A stretch of 35,574 nt of DNA from Halobacteriovoraceae bacterium (lineage in GTDB: Bacteria > Bdellovibrionota > Bacteriovoracia > Bacteriovoracales > Bacteriovoracaceae), in assembly GCA_018646195.1 (NCBI GenBank), contig JABGVH010000123.1:1-35574 (forward strand), in the 5' to 3' direction. Shown one piece after another: positions 1-8,252 of the stretch. Position 1 is the stretch's first letter. Each line of letters opens with the position of its first letter. The position numbers were made by a program, and so were the translations under genes. Under the pieces are notes generated by a model that was not told where the DNA came from, searched no databases, and worked only from the letters and a program-made list of their open reading frames with translations.

Positions 1-572
1 ATATTTTTCAAAAAGAAGACGACCGGCCGCTACGTGTTGGTATTCTGCACGGGCTCTTAAAAAATTGGTTCATTCCAAAAATGATTAAGCTTATAAAGAA
101 ATCCCCCCGCTCTGTGTATATTAAGATAGGTACTGTTCAAGACCTTAGAAGAGGGATTGAAGAGGGGCGATTTGATATTATCTTTTCGACTGAAAATATT
201 CAATCTGAGCTAATCTCTTCTTTAAAGCTTTTTGACGAGCAGCTTAAACTGATAAGCAAGGATGAAGTTAATCGTAAGAAACTCTCTGAGTACCGTTGGA
301 TCGTTTACTCTAGCGAAGATAATCTCTATAAGCTTTCCAAAAAGCACAGCCCTTCAATTATCGAAGTCGATGATATTACAATATTGATCGACCTTGTACG
401 AAGTGGAATGGGTGTCGCTGTGGTTCCCGACCATATGTTAAAAAAGAGCGATAGCCTTAATGTCTATGACATCACATCGCTTCCCAAGTCAGAAATTTTT
501 ATGACTACTTTGAATTATAAGAATAGTCCTGGCGTCATCCGCGATGTCTCTGAACTAGTTCAAAACCCTTAA
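1..572 (+). CDS. LysR-type transcriptional regulator, 3' part (5' end outside window)
   Basis: The open frame runs in from the window edge without a stop, so the ATG at 81 is internal and the true start with the helix-turn-helix is not in the window. What is visible is most of a LysR-type effector-binding domain: RPLRVGILHGLL is a typical first strand, followed by a stretch ending in GRFDIIFS, and near the end the family-typical LVRSGMGVAVVPDHM. Such domains bind a small co-inducer and control DNA binding of the missing N-terminal domain. The effector cannot be told from sequence. The gene ends convergently with the FG-GAP lipoprotein gene, and the two stop codons overlap (569-572). Confidence 0.8.
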   Translation, partial: IFQKEDDRPLRVGILHGLLKNWFIPKMIKLIKKSPRSVYIKIGTVQDLRRGIEEGRFDIIFSTENIQSELISSLKLFDEQLKLISKDEVNRKKLSEYRWIVYSSEDNLYKLSKKHSPSIIEVDDITILIDLVRSGMGVAVVPDHMLKKSDSLNVYDITSLPKSEIFMTTLNYKNSPGVIRDVSELVQNP

Positions 573-2392
573 ATTTCGCAATTTGAATTCCGGCCTTTTA
601 CTAGCTTGCCGTTTTCACAAAGTGTAAGCTCTGTATAGCTGCCCAATTTTTGCTTTGATAGGTCGTACTTAACCAGCGGGGGTTTACTTCTACCGGCCTT
701 GTCTTTTTTAGCGAATGGCCATCGAACTGAAACAGAGGAGACTGGATTCTTCTTTTCGAACCCAAAATGAATTCCTTCTTCGTTCTGTGAAGGCAATGAA
801 CCTCCAGAATATTCAACCCAGCGCCGGGCAGTATACTCTTTGCTTTTTAGAATCACCATCGCACCTAATCCTTTGCGATTAGACTGCTTTCCCACTAAAT
901 AAAAGCGCAGGGCCTTGCGTGTTTTTGTCGGGGTGCGGTTTTCAAAGACGTAGAGTTTACGTGGAATGTTGGCATTTCTAGTATTTGTTTGACCTGAAAT
1001 AAAATCTAACCGTCCATCTTGATTGAGGTCGATAACAATAGTTCCAGAGGGATTTAACAAATCCAGTCCTAATTCAGTTGAAACATTTTCGTAGCTATTT
1101 TTATATTCTCCTGAGGCCACTTGGTGAAATAGAATAAGTCGCGAATGAGGAGGAAATCCAGAATTATCAATTAACAAGTCGGTATAACCGTCATTATCAT
1201 AATCAAACCACACCCCTCGCCTATCTCCTTGACTCCAGGACTCTTTTGAATAATCGCGGTCGTATTCGGTTCGAATAAACTTAGGCGGGAAATAAGGGCG
1301 ACTACCAGTTAAGATACTGGAGCGGTCCTTCGATTCATTATCATAGGAATGGTAAAGTTCACCTACTGCCAGGTCCATAATGCCGTCATTATTGTAATCG
1401 GCACAAGTGCTAAAAAAAGTATTTCCCCCTGAAAGTGAATCAAAAATACCATCTGCATCTCCCGCATAGCCACTGTCTTTACCGTAATCTCTATAAATTC
1501 GGGTGCCAGTTTCTCTATGCAGCACATTCATCCAGAGCTTATTGGCATGACCACTTGAAGCGGCAGTTAATACATCGGGATAACCATTCTGGTCTAAATC
1601 ACAGGTCGATACTCCAAAGGTAGGGCGAGCATTGGGAAAAATGCCAATTCGCTTATTAAGGCGCGCTTCTTTTTCCAGGATTCCTTTGACCGGACTAAAG
1701 CGCAGTCCACTACCGCGAAATATTTTATCCGGTATAGGCCTAGGCCGTTCTGTCTTAAAGTCAAACCAGTTCCCTTGATATAAATCCAAATTCCCATCTA
1801 AGTTATAATCTAGAAGTCCTATGCTGGCCGTCGGTCTTTGATTTTTTGTAAAGGCCCCGAGTACTTCATTGTAAATGGTCTGTCCGCTTTGAATTCGTCC
1901 TTTGAACAAACGAAGTGGGTGTTTGGCCAACTCAGTTTTCTGATTGAGAGTTCCCACCAATAAATCGAGGATTCCATCGCGGTCTAAATCCGCAAAGACT
2001 AAAAAGGAGGCCCGGATTTTGGCCTCCAATGGGGAGTTTTCAAGTTTTTTAAAGCGCTTTTCAGATTTATCGAATTGAAAAAATTCCGGAGCCGAGTAAT
2101 GCCCGGAAAGGACTACTAAGTCGCTATATCCATCATTATTAAAGTCGACTGCATAGAGATGAGTAGCGGTGACGCCTTCAAGACCGTATTCCTTTGCCGA
2201 CTCGACGAAGAACTTATTCTTGGGGTCCTTTACTGTAGGCCCAGCGTCCACTAGATTCCCGGCTGTCTTTTTTAGCCGGGTTTGAACCTTGGAGTTTTTA
2301 TCAGACGAGCTGCAACCTATTGCGAGGCATAGAAATAAGCAAAGCCCAAACTTAAATGTTCTAGAAGTCGACAATATCCAACCCGTAACCAT
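569..2392 (-). CDS. FG-GAP/VCBS repeat lipoprotein with C-terminal ASPIC/UnbV domain
   Basis: A 607-residue predicted lipoprotein. A hydrophobic signal segment ends in the lipobox-like AIGC, with the lipidated Cys at about residue 27. At least seven calcium-binding-loop motifs of the form DxxxDGxxD follow, for example DFNNDGYSDL near 83, DLDRDGILDL near 136, DYNNDGIMDL near 332 and DLNQDGRLDF near 455. This is the FG-GAP/VCBS pattern of a beta-propeller. Residues about 504-560 match the ASPIC/UnbV domain (GLGAMV, then IHFGF, then VRWP). Proteins of this build are surface or periplasmic and often thought to bind ligands; the substrate is unknown. The start overlaps the end of the acyl-CoA dehydrogenase gene by 32 bases, suggesting coupled translation. 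A TTG seven codons in is an alternative start. Confidence 0.85.
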   Translation of the reverse strand: MVTGWILSTSRTFKFGLCLFLCLAIGCSSSDKNSKVQTRLKKTAGNLVDAGPTVKDPKNKFFVESAKEYGLEGVTATHLYAVDFNNDGYSDLVVLSGHYSAPEFFQFDKSEKRFKKLENSPLEAKIRASFLVFADLDRDGILDLLVGTLNQKTELAKHPLRLFKGRIQSGQTIYNEVLGAFTKNQRPTASIGLLDYNLDGNLDLYQGNWFDFKTERPRPIPDKIFRGSGLRFSPVKGILEKEARLNKRIGIFPNARPTFGVSTCDLDQNGYPDVLTAASSGHANKLWMNVLHRETGTRIYRDYGKDSGYAGDADGIFDSLSGGNTFFSTCADYNNDGIMDLAVGELYHSYDNESKDRSSILTGSRPYFPPKFIRTEYDRDYSKESWSQGDRRGVWFDYDNDGYTDLLIDNSGFPPHSRLILFHQVASGEYKNSYENVSTELGLDLLNPSGTIVIDLNQDGRLDFISGQTNTRNANIPRKLYVFENRTPTKTRKALRFYLVGKQSNRKGLGAMVILKSKEYTARRWVEYSGGSLPSQNEEGIHFGFEKKNPVSSVSVRWPFAKKDKAGRSKPPLVKYDLSKQKLGSYTELTLCENGKLVKGRNSNCEI

Positions 2393-4139
2393 CTTTTTTG
2401 CAAACGTGTTCGCAAATTGCTTCAGTTGTACTATCCATATTTTTGGACATTCCTTTTAGATTGGCAACAAATCTTCTTCGCGCTTCTTTACAATTGTATC
2501 GCGCCAGCTTGAGACAGTAATCCTTATCATCTTCGGATATCTTCTCATCATTTAAAATGGCAGTTGTCCTTGAGATAACTGCCATCATAAGATAGAGGTC
2601 GATCGCCATATCTGCCAAGCGTCCTTGAACTAACTCATGATTGATAATATCTCTTCCATATTTAATTAAGGTATTTTCAACTTGAATAGCAAAGCCACTC
2701 ATCATTGAAGAAAATTTGCCAGCATAGTCGGCCAGACTGTCATGGGACTGAGTCAAGGAGCGAGAAACCATCATTTTTTCTATTCTCTTGCGGGCAAAGT
2801 TTGTAAGTACTCCCAAGGACTTAATCGGGTCTTGAAGCGCCTGTGAAACATCACTGGCCTTGCCTAATTTCTTAAGGTCTTCTGAAGGACCTTTGATCCC
2901 AGAAAGTGCAATAAAACAACGCAAGATTTCATTGGTTCCTTCAAAAATTAAATTAATTCGGGAATCACGCATGATCCTTTCATAGGGATACTCTCGCATA
3001 TAGCCGGTACCTGCGGCAATTTGCATCCCCATATCAACTGTTTCCCAAAGTCTCTCTGAGCCGAAAACTTTACAGACTGCAGATTCAAGAAAGTAATCAT
3101 CCATTCCGCGCACCATATTGCCGGTGGTTAAATAAACCATACTCTCGACAGCATAAATATTGGCCGCCATGCGGGTTAGCTTTTCTTGAATTAATCCAAA
3201 TTCTGTAATTGTTTTTCCAAATTGCTTACGGTTCTTGGCGTGCTCAGTTGCCAGTGACAAAATATTTTTCATGCCTCCGACACAGCCAGAACCAAGGGAG
3301 AGGCGTCCCGAATTGAGGACATTCATCGCCACTTTAAAGCCCTGTCCCTCGTCACAAATTAAGTTCTCGGCGGGGATTTTCACTTTATCAAAATAGACTG
3401 CACGGGTTTCGCTGGCCCGTATTCCCATCTTATCTTCTTTTTCTCCGAAGCTGACACCTTCCATGTCTTTGAGAACTGCAAAGCAAGAAATCTTTTCAAC
3501 TGTTTTACCTTCTATCTGATGATCAGTTTTAGCAAAGACGGTATAGAATTGTGCCCTACCACCATTCGTGATCCAAAGTTTCTGACCGGTAAGTATATAA
3601 GAGCCATCGGCCTGTTTGACGGCCTTTGTTTTAATTGAATAGGCATCTGATCCAGAGCCCGGCTCGGTTAAACAAAAAGCTGCGATCCATTCGCCACTGG
3701 CCAATTTTGGCAACCATTTATCCCGCTGCTGTGAATTGCCATCGTTAATTAAGGCGCGATATCCGATCGATTGATGGGCGCCTAAGAAAGTTCCAACTGA
3801 GCCATCAAAAGAAGCCAGCTCACCAAAGACACGGGCATACAGACTATAATCTAACTCCATCCCGCCATGTTCTTCTTTAACCGCCAGACCATAAAGTCCC
3901 AGCTCAGCGAGTCCTTGAATAACTTCCTCGGGTATTTCCCCTTCGCGGTCCATTTTTGCAGAGTCTAGATTATCTGTGCAGTAGCGATTTACTGCATCTG
4001 TCATGCTCTTAGACATCTCTACCTGATCATCAGTAAAGTGTGGGAAGGGAAAGAGTGCCTCCTGATCGACCTCTCCGTAAAATAATCCACCGACGAGGGA
4101 GTTCACATTGCTTTCAACTTCAGTTTTTGGGTCTGCCAT
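2361..4139 (-). CDS. acyl-CoA dehydrogenase, VLCAD/ACAD9-like with C-terminal extension
   Basis: A 592-residue FAD-dependent enzyme that would oxidise fatty acyl-CoA to trans-2-enoyl-CoA in the first step of beta-oxidation, passing electrons to ETF. The first family signature AFCLTEPGSGSDA (about 154-166) and the second signature around QIAAGTGYMREYPYERI (373-389) are intact. The expected catalytic base is Glu400 in IFEGTNEILR. It is about 200 residues longer than ordinary short/medium-chain enzymes because of a helical C-terminal region (about 415-592), as in very-long-chain ACADs, which fits a membrane-associated long-chain enzyme. That substrate assignment is inference. Start is the ATG at 4139, preceded by a purine-rich GGAAGAAGAG. 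It is first in a two-gene unit with the overlapping lipoprotein gene. Confidence 0.93.
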   Translation of the reverse strand: MADPKTEVESNVNSLVGGLFYGEVDQEALFPFPHFTDDQVEMSKSMTDAVNRYCTDNLDSAKMDREGEIPEEVIQGLAELGLYGLAVKEEHGGMELDYSLYARVFGELASFDGSVGTFLGAHQSIGYRALINDGNSQQRDKWLPKLASGEWIAAFCLTEPGSGSDAYSIKTKAVKQADGSYILTGQKLWITNGGRAQFYTVFAKTDHQIEGKTVEKISCFAVLKDMEGVSFGEKEDKMGIRASETRAVYFDKVKIPAENLICDEGQGFKVAMNVLNSGRLSLGSGCVGGMKNILSLATEHAKNRKQFGKTITEFGLIQEKLTRMAANIYAVESMVYLTTGNMVRGMDDYFLESAVCKVFGSERLWETVDMGMQIAAGTGYMREYPYERIMRDSRINLIFEGTNEILRCFIALSGIKGPSEDLKKLGKASDVSQALQDPIKSLGVLTNFARKRIEKMMVSRSLTQSHDSLADYAGKFSSMMSGFAIQVENTLIKYGRDIINHELVQGRLADMAIDLYLMMAVISRTTAILNDEKISEDDKDYCLKLARYNCKEARRRFVANLKGMSKNMDSTTEAICEHVCKKDGYGLDIVDF

Positions 4140-4152
4140 CTCTTCTTCCTTT

Positions 4153-4167
4153 GGCCCAAACTGGGCC
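4153..4167. other. GGCCC/GGGCC hairpin in the leader of the acyl-CoA dehydrogenase gene
   Basis: A perfect 5-bp inverted repeat, GGCCC-AAACT-GGGCC, lies 13-27 bases before the acyl-CoA dehydrogenase start, next to its Shine-Dalgarno region. On the plus strand it is followed by CTATTTTT, so it could also act as a weak terminator for antisense transcripts leaving the upstream side. Function is not established. Confidence 0.35.
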
Positions 4168-4273
4168 CTATTTTTCCTGCTCGGATTTTAGCAATTTCTT
4201 AAGGATTTCGGCAAAAAAGAATTAGCTGATTTTTTTCGTCGGGTAATTGACCAAAAGCTTACTAAAAGATTGC

Positions 4274-4302
4274 TTGATGCGTAGGGTTTTAACCCGTAAA
4301 AT
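4274..4302 (+). promoter_or_regulatory. predicted sigma70-type promoter of the gsp operon, with inverted repeat in the spacer
   Basis: TTGATG (-35, four of six consensus positions) and TAAAAT (-10, five of six) are separated by exactly 17 bases and sit 32 bases before gspC. The spacer contains GGGTT-TT-AACCC at 4284-4295, a short inverted repeat that could be an operator. No other comparable promoter was seen ahead of the twelve gsp genes, so this is the best candidate for driving them. Confidence 0.5.
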
Positions 4303-4334
4303 ATCAATATTAATAGCTTTTTAACGAAAATACG

Positions 4335-5807
4335 ATGAAAAAACCGAAGATAAATTTTTTAACCGACCTGAAGAACACCGTCACCGGCCTGTTCAAAAAG
4401 AAGCGCGGCACCTCGTCTTCGAAAAAGAATGCAAAACGCAAGCATGCAGATGAAGAAGATCTAATCGAAACACTTTCAGGTAGCGAAGAAGATGAAGATT
4501 ACCTGGTCGAGGAGGAAGAAGATTTCATTCCTCAAGAACTCTCTATAGACGAATTAAAAAAACGAAACGATGACGAACTTCCTGATTTACCCGGCCTTCC
4601 TGAGTCTGAATTGCCCGAGGAAGAAATGCCTGAACTTCCAGGAATACCAGGAGGCGGTAGCACCTCTCCTAGCCTCAATCCAATGGAATTGCCAAAAAGC
4701 AAAAATGCCTTTGTTCAAAAATTTCAAGAAACCACTGGAAAAATGGGTGCCTTCATTCAACAAAAACTGCCCGGCTTAAAAAAGAAGTTTCCCAAACTTT
4801 CGGGAGGCGCCACTTCTAATTCAGCACTTGGAAAATACCTTAATAATTTTGATTGGGATAAGGCCGTTGGATCGGTCTTCACCCCCACCAATAGAGCGAT
4901 TATCCACAAAGGCTTTCTAGGAACACTTTTAGTTGCTGGAACCTACTCGGTTGGAAAGTTAACTGCCTTGGCCTTAAAACCAAAAGAAAAGAAGGCCCCA
5001 CAATTGCGGACTTCTGCTCCCATAAAGAATAATCTCGGCAAGCAAAAGGCCTTGCTTGAAAAGATCGCTCAATCCGATCTCTTCAATGCTCAAGGGGAAC
5101 AGCTCAAGCCGATTAAGACTGGCGGAATTAAACCTAAACCAGTCGATCAGAAAAAAGTCTGCTTCCGTGCCACCAAGACCAGTACACTGCCGGTCAAGTT
5201 ACTTCAAACCGTAGTGCTACAAGATTCAGTCAAATCTATCGCCTCTGTCCAAATAAGAGGAAAAGAGCTGAAGGCCATACGCGAAGGCGATGAGGTGGCC
5301 GGCATGCTTAAGGTAGGCTTTGTCGACCGTTTGCGATTGGTTTTTAAAAATCTTCAATCTGGAAATTGTGAATATATTGAAAATGCTCAGAAAAACCCCC
5401 GCACCAAAGGCGCTCCAATTAGAGTCGTCAATCCCAATATTGGCAAAGGCTTAATGAATAATAAGAAGGGTGGAATCTCAAACCGCGGTAATAATTTTAA
5501 AATTTCTAAAGGTGAAAGAGAAAAAATGCTCGGCAATATCAATGAGATTTTAACTCAGGCTCGGGCAATCCAAATAAAGAATCCTGATGGTTCACTCTCC
5601 TTCAAGATGGTAGAGGTCGTTCCCGGCAGTCTCTATAGCAAACTGAATATCCAAGACGGGGATATCATTACTGGTATCAACGGCAAAAAAATTAAGAATC
5701 TAAACGAAATCATGGCCCTTTTTGGCAAGATCCGCTCCATAGATCATTTTGAACTCTCAGTTAAACGGAACGGTATTGAGTCATCAATGGATTATGATTT
5801 CGAATAG
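4335..5807 (+). CDS. gspC: type II secretion system protein GspC, with long acidic N-terminal extension
   Basis: GspC is the inner-membrane protein that links the platform to the secretin. A single membrane segment lies at about 192-214. The periplasmic homology-region domain follows at about 275-350 (LPVKLLQTVVLQDS, then REGDEVAG and VDRLRLVF), and a PDZ domain at about 395-487 (VVPGSLYSKLNIQDGDIITGING). Cys276 and Cys344 flank the homology region and could form a disulfide. At 490 residues it is well above the usual GspC size of roughly 270-300. The excess is about 190 cytoplasmic residues before the membrane segment: a basic start, a Glu/Asp-rich stretch (40-65) and Pro/Glu-rich repeats such as ELPDLPGLPESELP (81-94). 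First gene of the operon; gspD begins 21 bases later. Confidence 0.85.
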   Translation: MKKPKINFLTDLKNTVTGLFKKKRGTSSSKKNAKRKHADEEDLIETLSGSEEDEDYLVEEEEDFIPQELSIDELKKRNDDELPDLPGLPESELPEEEMPELPGIPGGGSTSPSLNPMELPKSKNAFVQKFQETTGKMGAFIQQKLPGLKKKFPKLSGGATSNSALGKYLNNFDWDKAVGSVFTPTNRAIIHKGFLGTLLVAGTYSVGKLTALALKPKEKKAPQLRTSAPIKNNLGKQKALLEKIAQSDLFNAQGEQLKPIKTGGIKPKPVDQKKVCFRATKTSTLPVKLLQTVVLQDSVKSIASVQIRGKELKAIREGDEVAGMLKVGFVDRLRLVFKNLQSGNCEYIENAQKNPRTKGAPIRVVNPNIGKGLMNNKKGGISNRGNNFKISKGEREKMLGNINEILTQARAIQIKNPDGSLSFKMVEVVPGSLYSKLNIQDGDIITGINGKKIKNLNEIMALFGKIRSIDHFELSVKRNGIESSMDYDFE

Positions 5808-5828
5808 AAAACCGTTTCAAGGATTGAA

Positions 5829-8237
5829 ATGACCATGAAAATCTCAAAGTCTATCTGTACAACTCTGCTTACTTTCTCCCTGCTTTTTGCATTGCCTGCA
5901 GCCGCGCAATTCAAAAAATACAAAGAGCGATCCAAATTTAAAGGAGGAGGAGCTAATAAATCAGCCTCGACGCTTTTAAAAAAGGCACAGGATAATTCTC
6001 AAGCCGATGTCTTTGGCAGAGGTACTGGGATTGGCTCTGTTACTGGCGCACCAAAAAGTAAGAAATACGTTAACCTCAACCCCGAAACTGCTTTTGGACC
6101 AGAGGTTGTGACAAGCTTCGACCATCCCAACACATCCTTAATCGACCTAACTAAAACCATGCAGAAGCTAACTGGTATTAATTTAATCCTCGATAAAGAT
6201 TTAAAAGGGAAAGTGACCATTATGGCGCCTTCGCCGGTAACTGTCGGTGACGCCTGGAAGGCCTATCTAACTGCACTTAATTTAAATGGTTATACTTTGG
6301 TCAAGTCAGGCTCTTTTTATAAAATTGTGAATTCAAGAGACATTCGTTATACACCGACAAAAATTTATACTGGAAATTACACTCCCGACACTGAAAACTA
6401 TGTGATGCGTATTCTTCCATTAAAGAATATTAATAGTACTGAAGTGACACGGAGTTTTCGCCCTTTCATGTCTCGTTATGGCCGGATTATCGATATCAAA
6501 CAAACTAATACTATTATTGTCCAAGATACTGGTTCAAATATTAATCGCTTGGTACGCCTTATTAAGTTTATCGATGTACCCGGACATGAGGAAACTCTCC
6601 AAATTATTCAGGTGAAAAATTCATCTGCCCAAGAGATCGCCAAGCTCTTAGATAAAATTCTAAAAGGAAGCACCAGCACCAAAAGAAGAGCGGCTTCTAA
6701 AACCAAAGGCCAGAATATTTCAAAAATTATCGCTGAGCCGAGAACCAACGCTATTATTGCCATGGCCAATGCCGATGGCGCCCGTCAGCTACGGATTCTT
6801 ATCAATAAGTTAGATGTAAAAGGTCTTTCCTCTAATGGTGGAAGAATCCATGTTTATTATCTCAACCATGGGGATGCCGAGGCACTTTCAAAAACTCTCT
6901 CGAGTTTAGTGACCTCTTCAAAGCCGACAAAAGGTGGCTCCTCTCGCTTTACCAAAAACTCCTCACTCAGTGAACCAGGCCTCTTTACTGCTGACGTAAA
7001 AATAACGGCAGATAAAGATAATAACGCCTTGGTGGTTACAGCCTCCCCTACCGATTATTTAACTATTAAAAGTGTTATCAAAAAACTCGATATTGCCAGA
7101 GACCAGGTTTACGTTGAAGGCCTGATGATGGAAACACAAGTTAGCAATAATAAAGCTTATGGGATTAATATCGTCGGGGCCTACGGTTCCGGTGGCGCCC
7201 GAAAGGCCGGTTTCGTTTCTAACGGTAGTGACCTGGTAAACGTTCTTACCAATAATATTACAAACCTCGGAGGGCTCTTTGTTGGTGCCGGTGTTGGTAA
7301 TAGTGTCGACCTAGATGTAGGTGGAACTAGCGTTAAGGTTAATAGTATCAATGCCTTGATCACCGCCATCGCAACTAATTCGAATACAAATGTCTTGGCG
7401 ACTCCCCAAATTCTAGCACTCGATAATACCGAGGCCATTTTTGAAGTTGGGGAAAATATCCCAACCCTCGAAAGAACTAACGCCACTAACGGCGCCTCGT
7501 CAGTTTCGGTTAAGCAACAGAAAGTCGCTCTTACATTGAAAATTACCCCTCAAATTAATAAGGTGACCCGCTTTGTAAAATTAAAAATTGATCAAAAAAT
7601 TGAAGACTTTTCAAGTCGAGCGCTTCCAAGTGGTGTCGCCGACGAAGGACTGGCCACTACAGTTCGCTCAGCGGTGACAACAGTGGTTATTAGAGATCGC
7701 GATACAATCGCTATGGGCGGTTTAATGAGAGACCGTGAATCATCAAGAGTTTCAAAAGTTCCCTTTCTTGGTGATATTCCAATACTCGGTTGGCTCTTTA
7801 AAAGTACCACCAATACAATTGAAAAAGTTAATCTTCTCTTTTTCTTAACTCCTAAAATTCTGGCCAATTATCAAGTTTCTGCGGCAGGTACTGTCAAAGA
7901 TGTTCTCAATCGTCGAGGTGCCCATCTTAAGAAACAATTTGGCGAGAGCGATCCTTTTGGTGTGACTGTTAAAGGGCTCTACAATAAGGCCAAGAAACAA
8001 GAAACAGGTCCTCTTTACGATGTCGAGGAAGCGGCACGGTTTAGGCGTTCGAATGATAATTCCGAGGGAATTAAGGGTCGAGAAAATGAAAACCAAGATG
8101 ATGATTTAGATGACGAAGAAATTATCAATCTCGATCAAGCGGTGAAGAAAAAAAGCAAGAAAGCTGATTTTGAAACACCTAATTACAAACAAATATTACA
8201 AAGAGTAAAAGCCGCGCAATCGGCCGTTAAAAGATAA
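5829..8237 (+). CDS. gspD: type II secretion system secretin GspD
   Basis: The outer-membrane channel of the T2SS, 802 residues. A signal peptide ends near ALPAAAQ (about 21-27). The N0 domain is at about 93-180, followed by N1-N3 modules (about 190-250, 255-332, 338-422), each with the RTNAII or DNNALVV type strand expected in secretins. The secretin core spans about 425-680 and includes VLATPQILALDN, GENIPTLE and the signature VPFLGDIPILGWLFKS followed by LLFFLTPKIL. A highly charged tail of about 120 residues follows the core, where other secretins carry a pilotin-binding S domain; no GspS gene is present here. Start: ATG at 5829 with AAGGA five bases upstream; the ATG two codons later would also keep the signal peptide. 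Confidence 0.96.
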   Translation: MTMKISKSICTTLLTFSLLFALPAAAQFKKYKERSKFKGGGANKSASTLLKKAQDNSQADVFGRGTGIGSVTGAPKSKKYVNLNPETAFGPEVVTSFDHPNTSLIDLTKTMQKLTGINLILDKDLKGKVTIMAPSPVTVGDAWKAYLTALNLNGYTLVKSGSFYKIVNSRDIRYTPTKIYTGNYTPDTENYVMRILPLKNINSTEVTRSFRPFMSRYGRIIDIKQTNTIIVQDTGSNINRLVRLIKFIDVPGHEETLQIIQVKNSSAQEIAKLLDKILKGSTSTKRRAASKTKGQNISKIIAEPRTNAIIAMANADGARQLRILINKLDVKGLSSNGGRIHVYYLNHGDAEALSKTLSSLVTSSKPTKGGSSRFTKNSSLSEPGLFTADVKITADKDNNALVVTASPTDYLTIKSVIKKLDIARDQVYVEGLMMETQVSNNKAYGINIVGAYGSGGARKAGFVSNGSDLVNVLTNNITNLGGLFVGAGVGNSVDLDVGGTSVKVNSINALITAIATNSNTNVLATPQILALDNTEAIFEVGENIPTLERTNATNGASSVSVKQQKVALTLKITPQINKVTRFVKLKIDQKIEDFSSRALPSGVADEGLATTVRSAVTTVVIRDRDTIAMGGLMRDRESSRVSKVPFLGDIPILGWLFKSTTNTIEKVNLLFFLTPKILANYQVSAAGTVKDVLNRRGAHLKKQFGESDPFGVTVKGLYNKAKKQETGPLYDVEEAARFRRSNDNSEGIKGRENENQDDDLDDEEIINLDQAVKKKSKKADFETPNYKQILQRVKAAQSAVKR

Positions 8238-8252
8238 AAAAAGGACCGCATT

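Noticed and set aside
81-572. ATG at 81 as the true start of the LysR-type protein
   Set aside because: The frame continues upstream to the window edge and the upstream residues (RPLRVGILHGLL) are part of the conserved domain.
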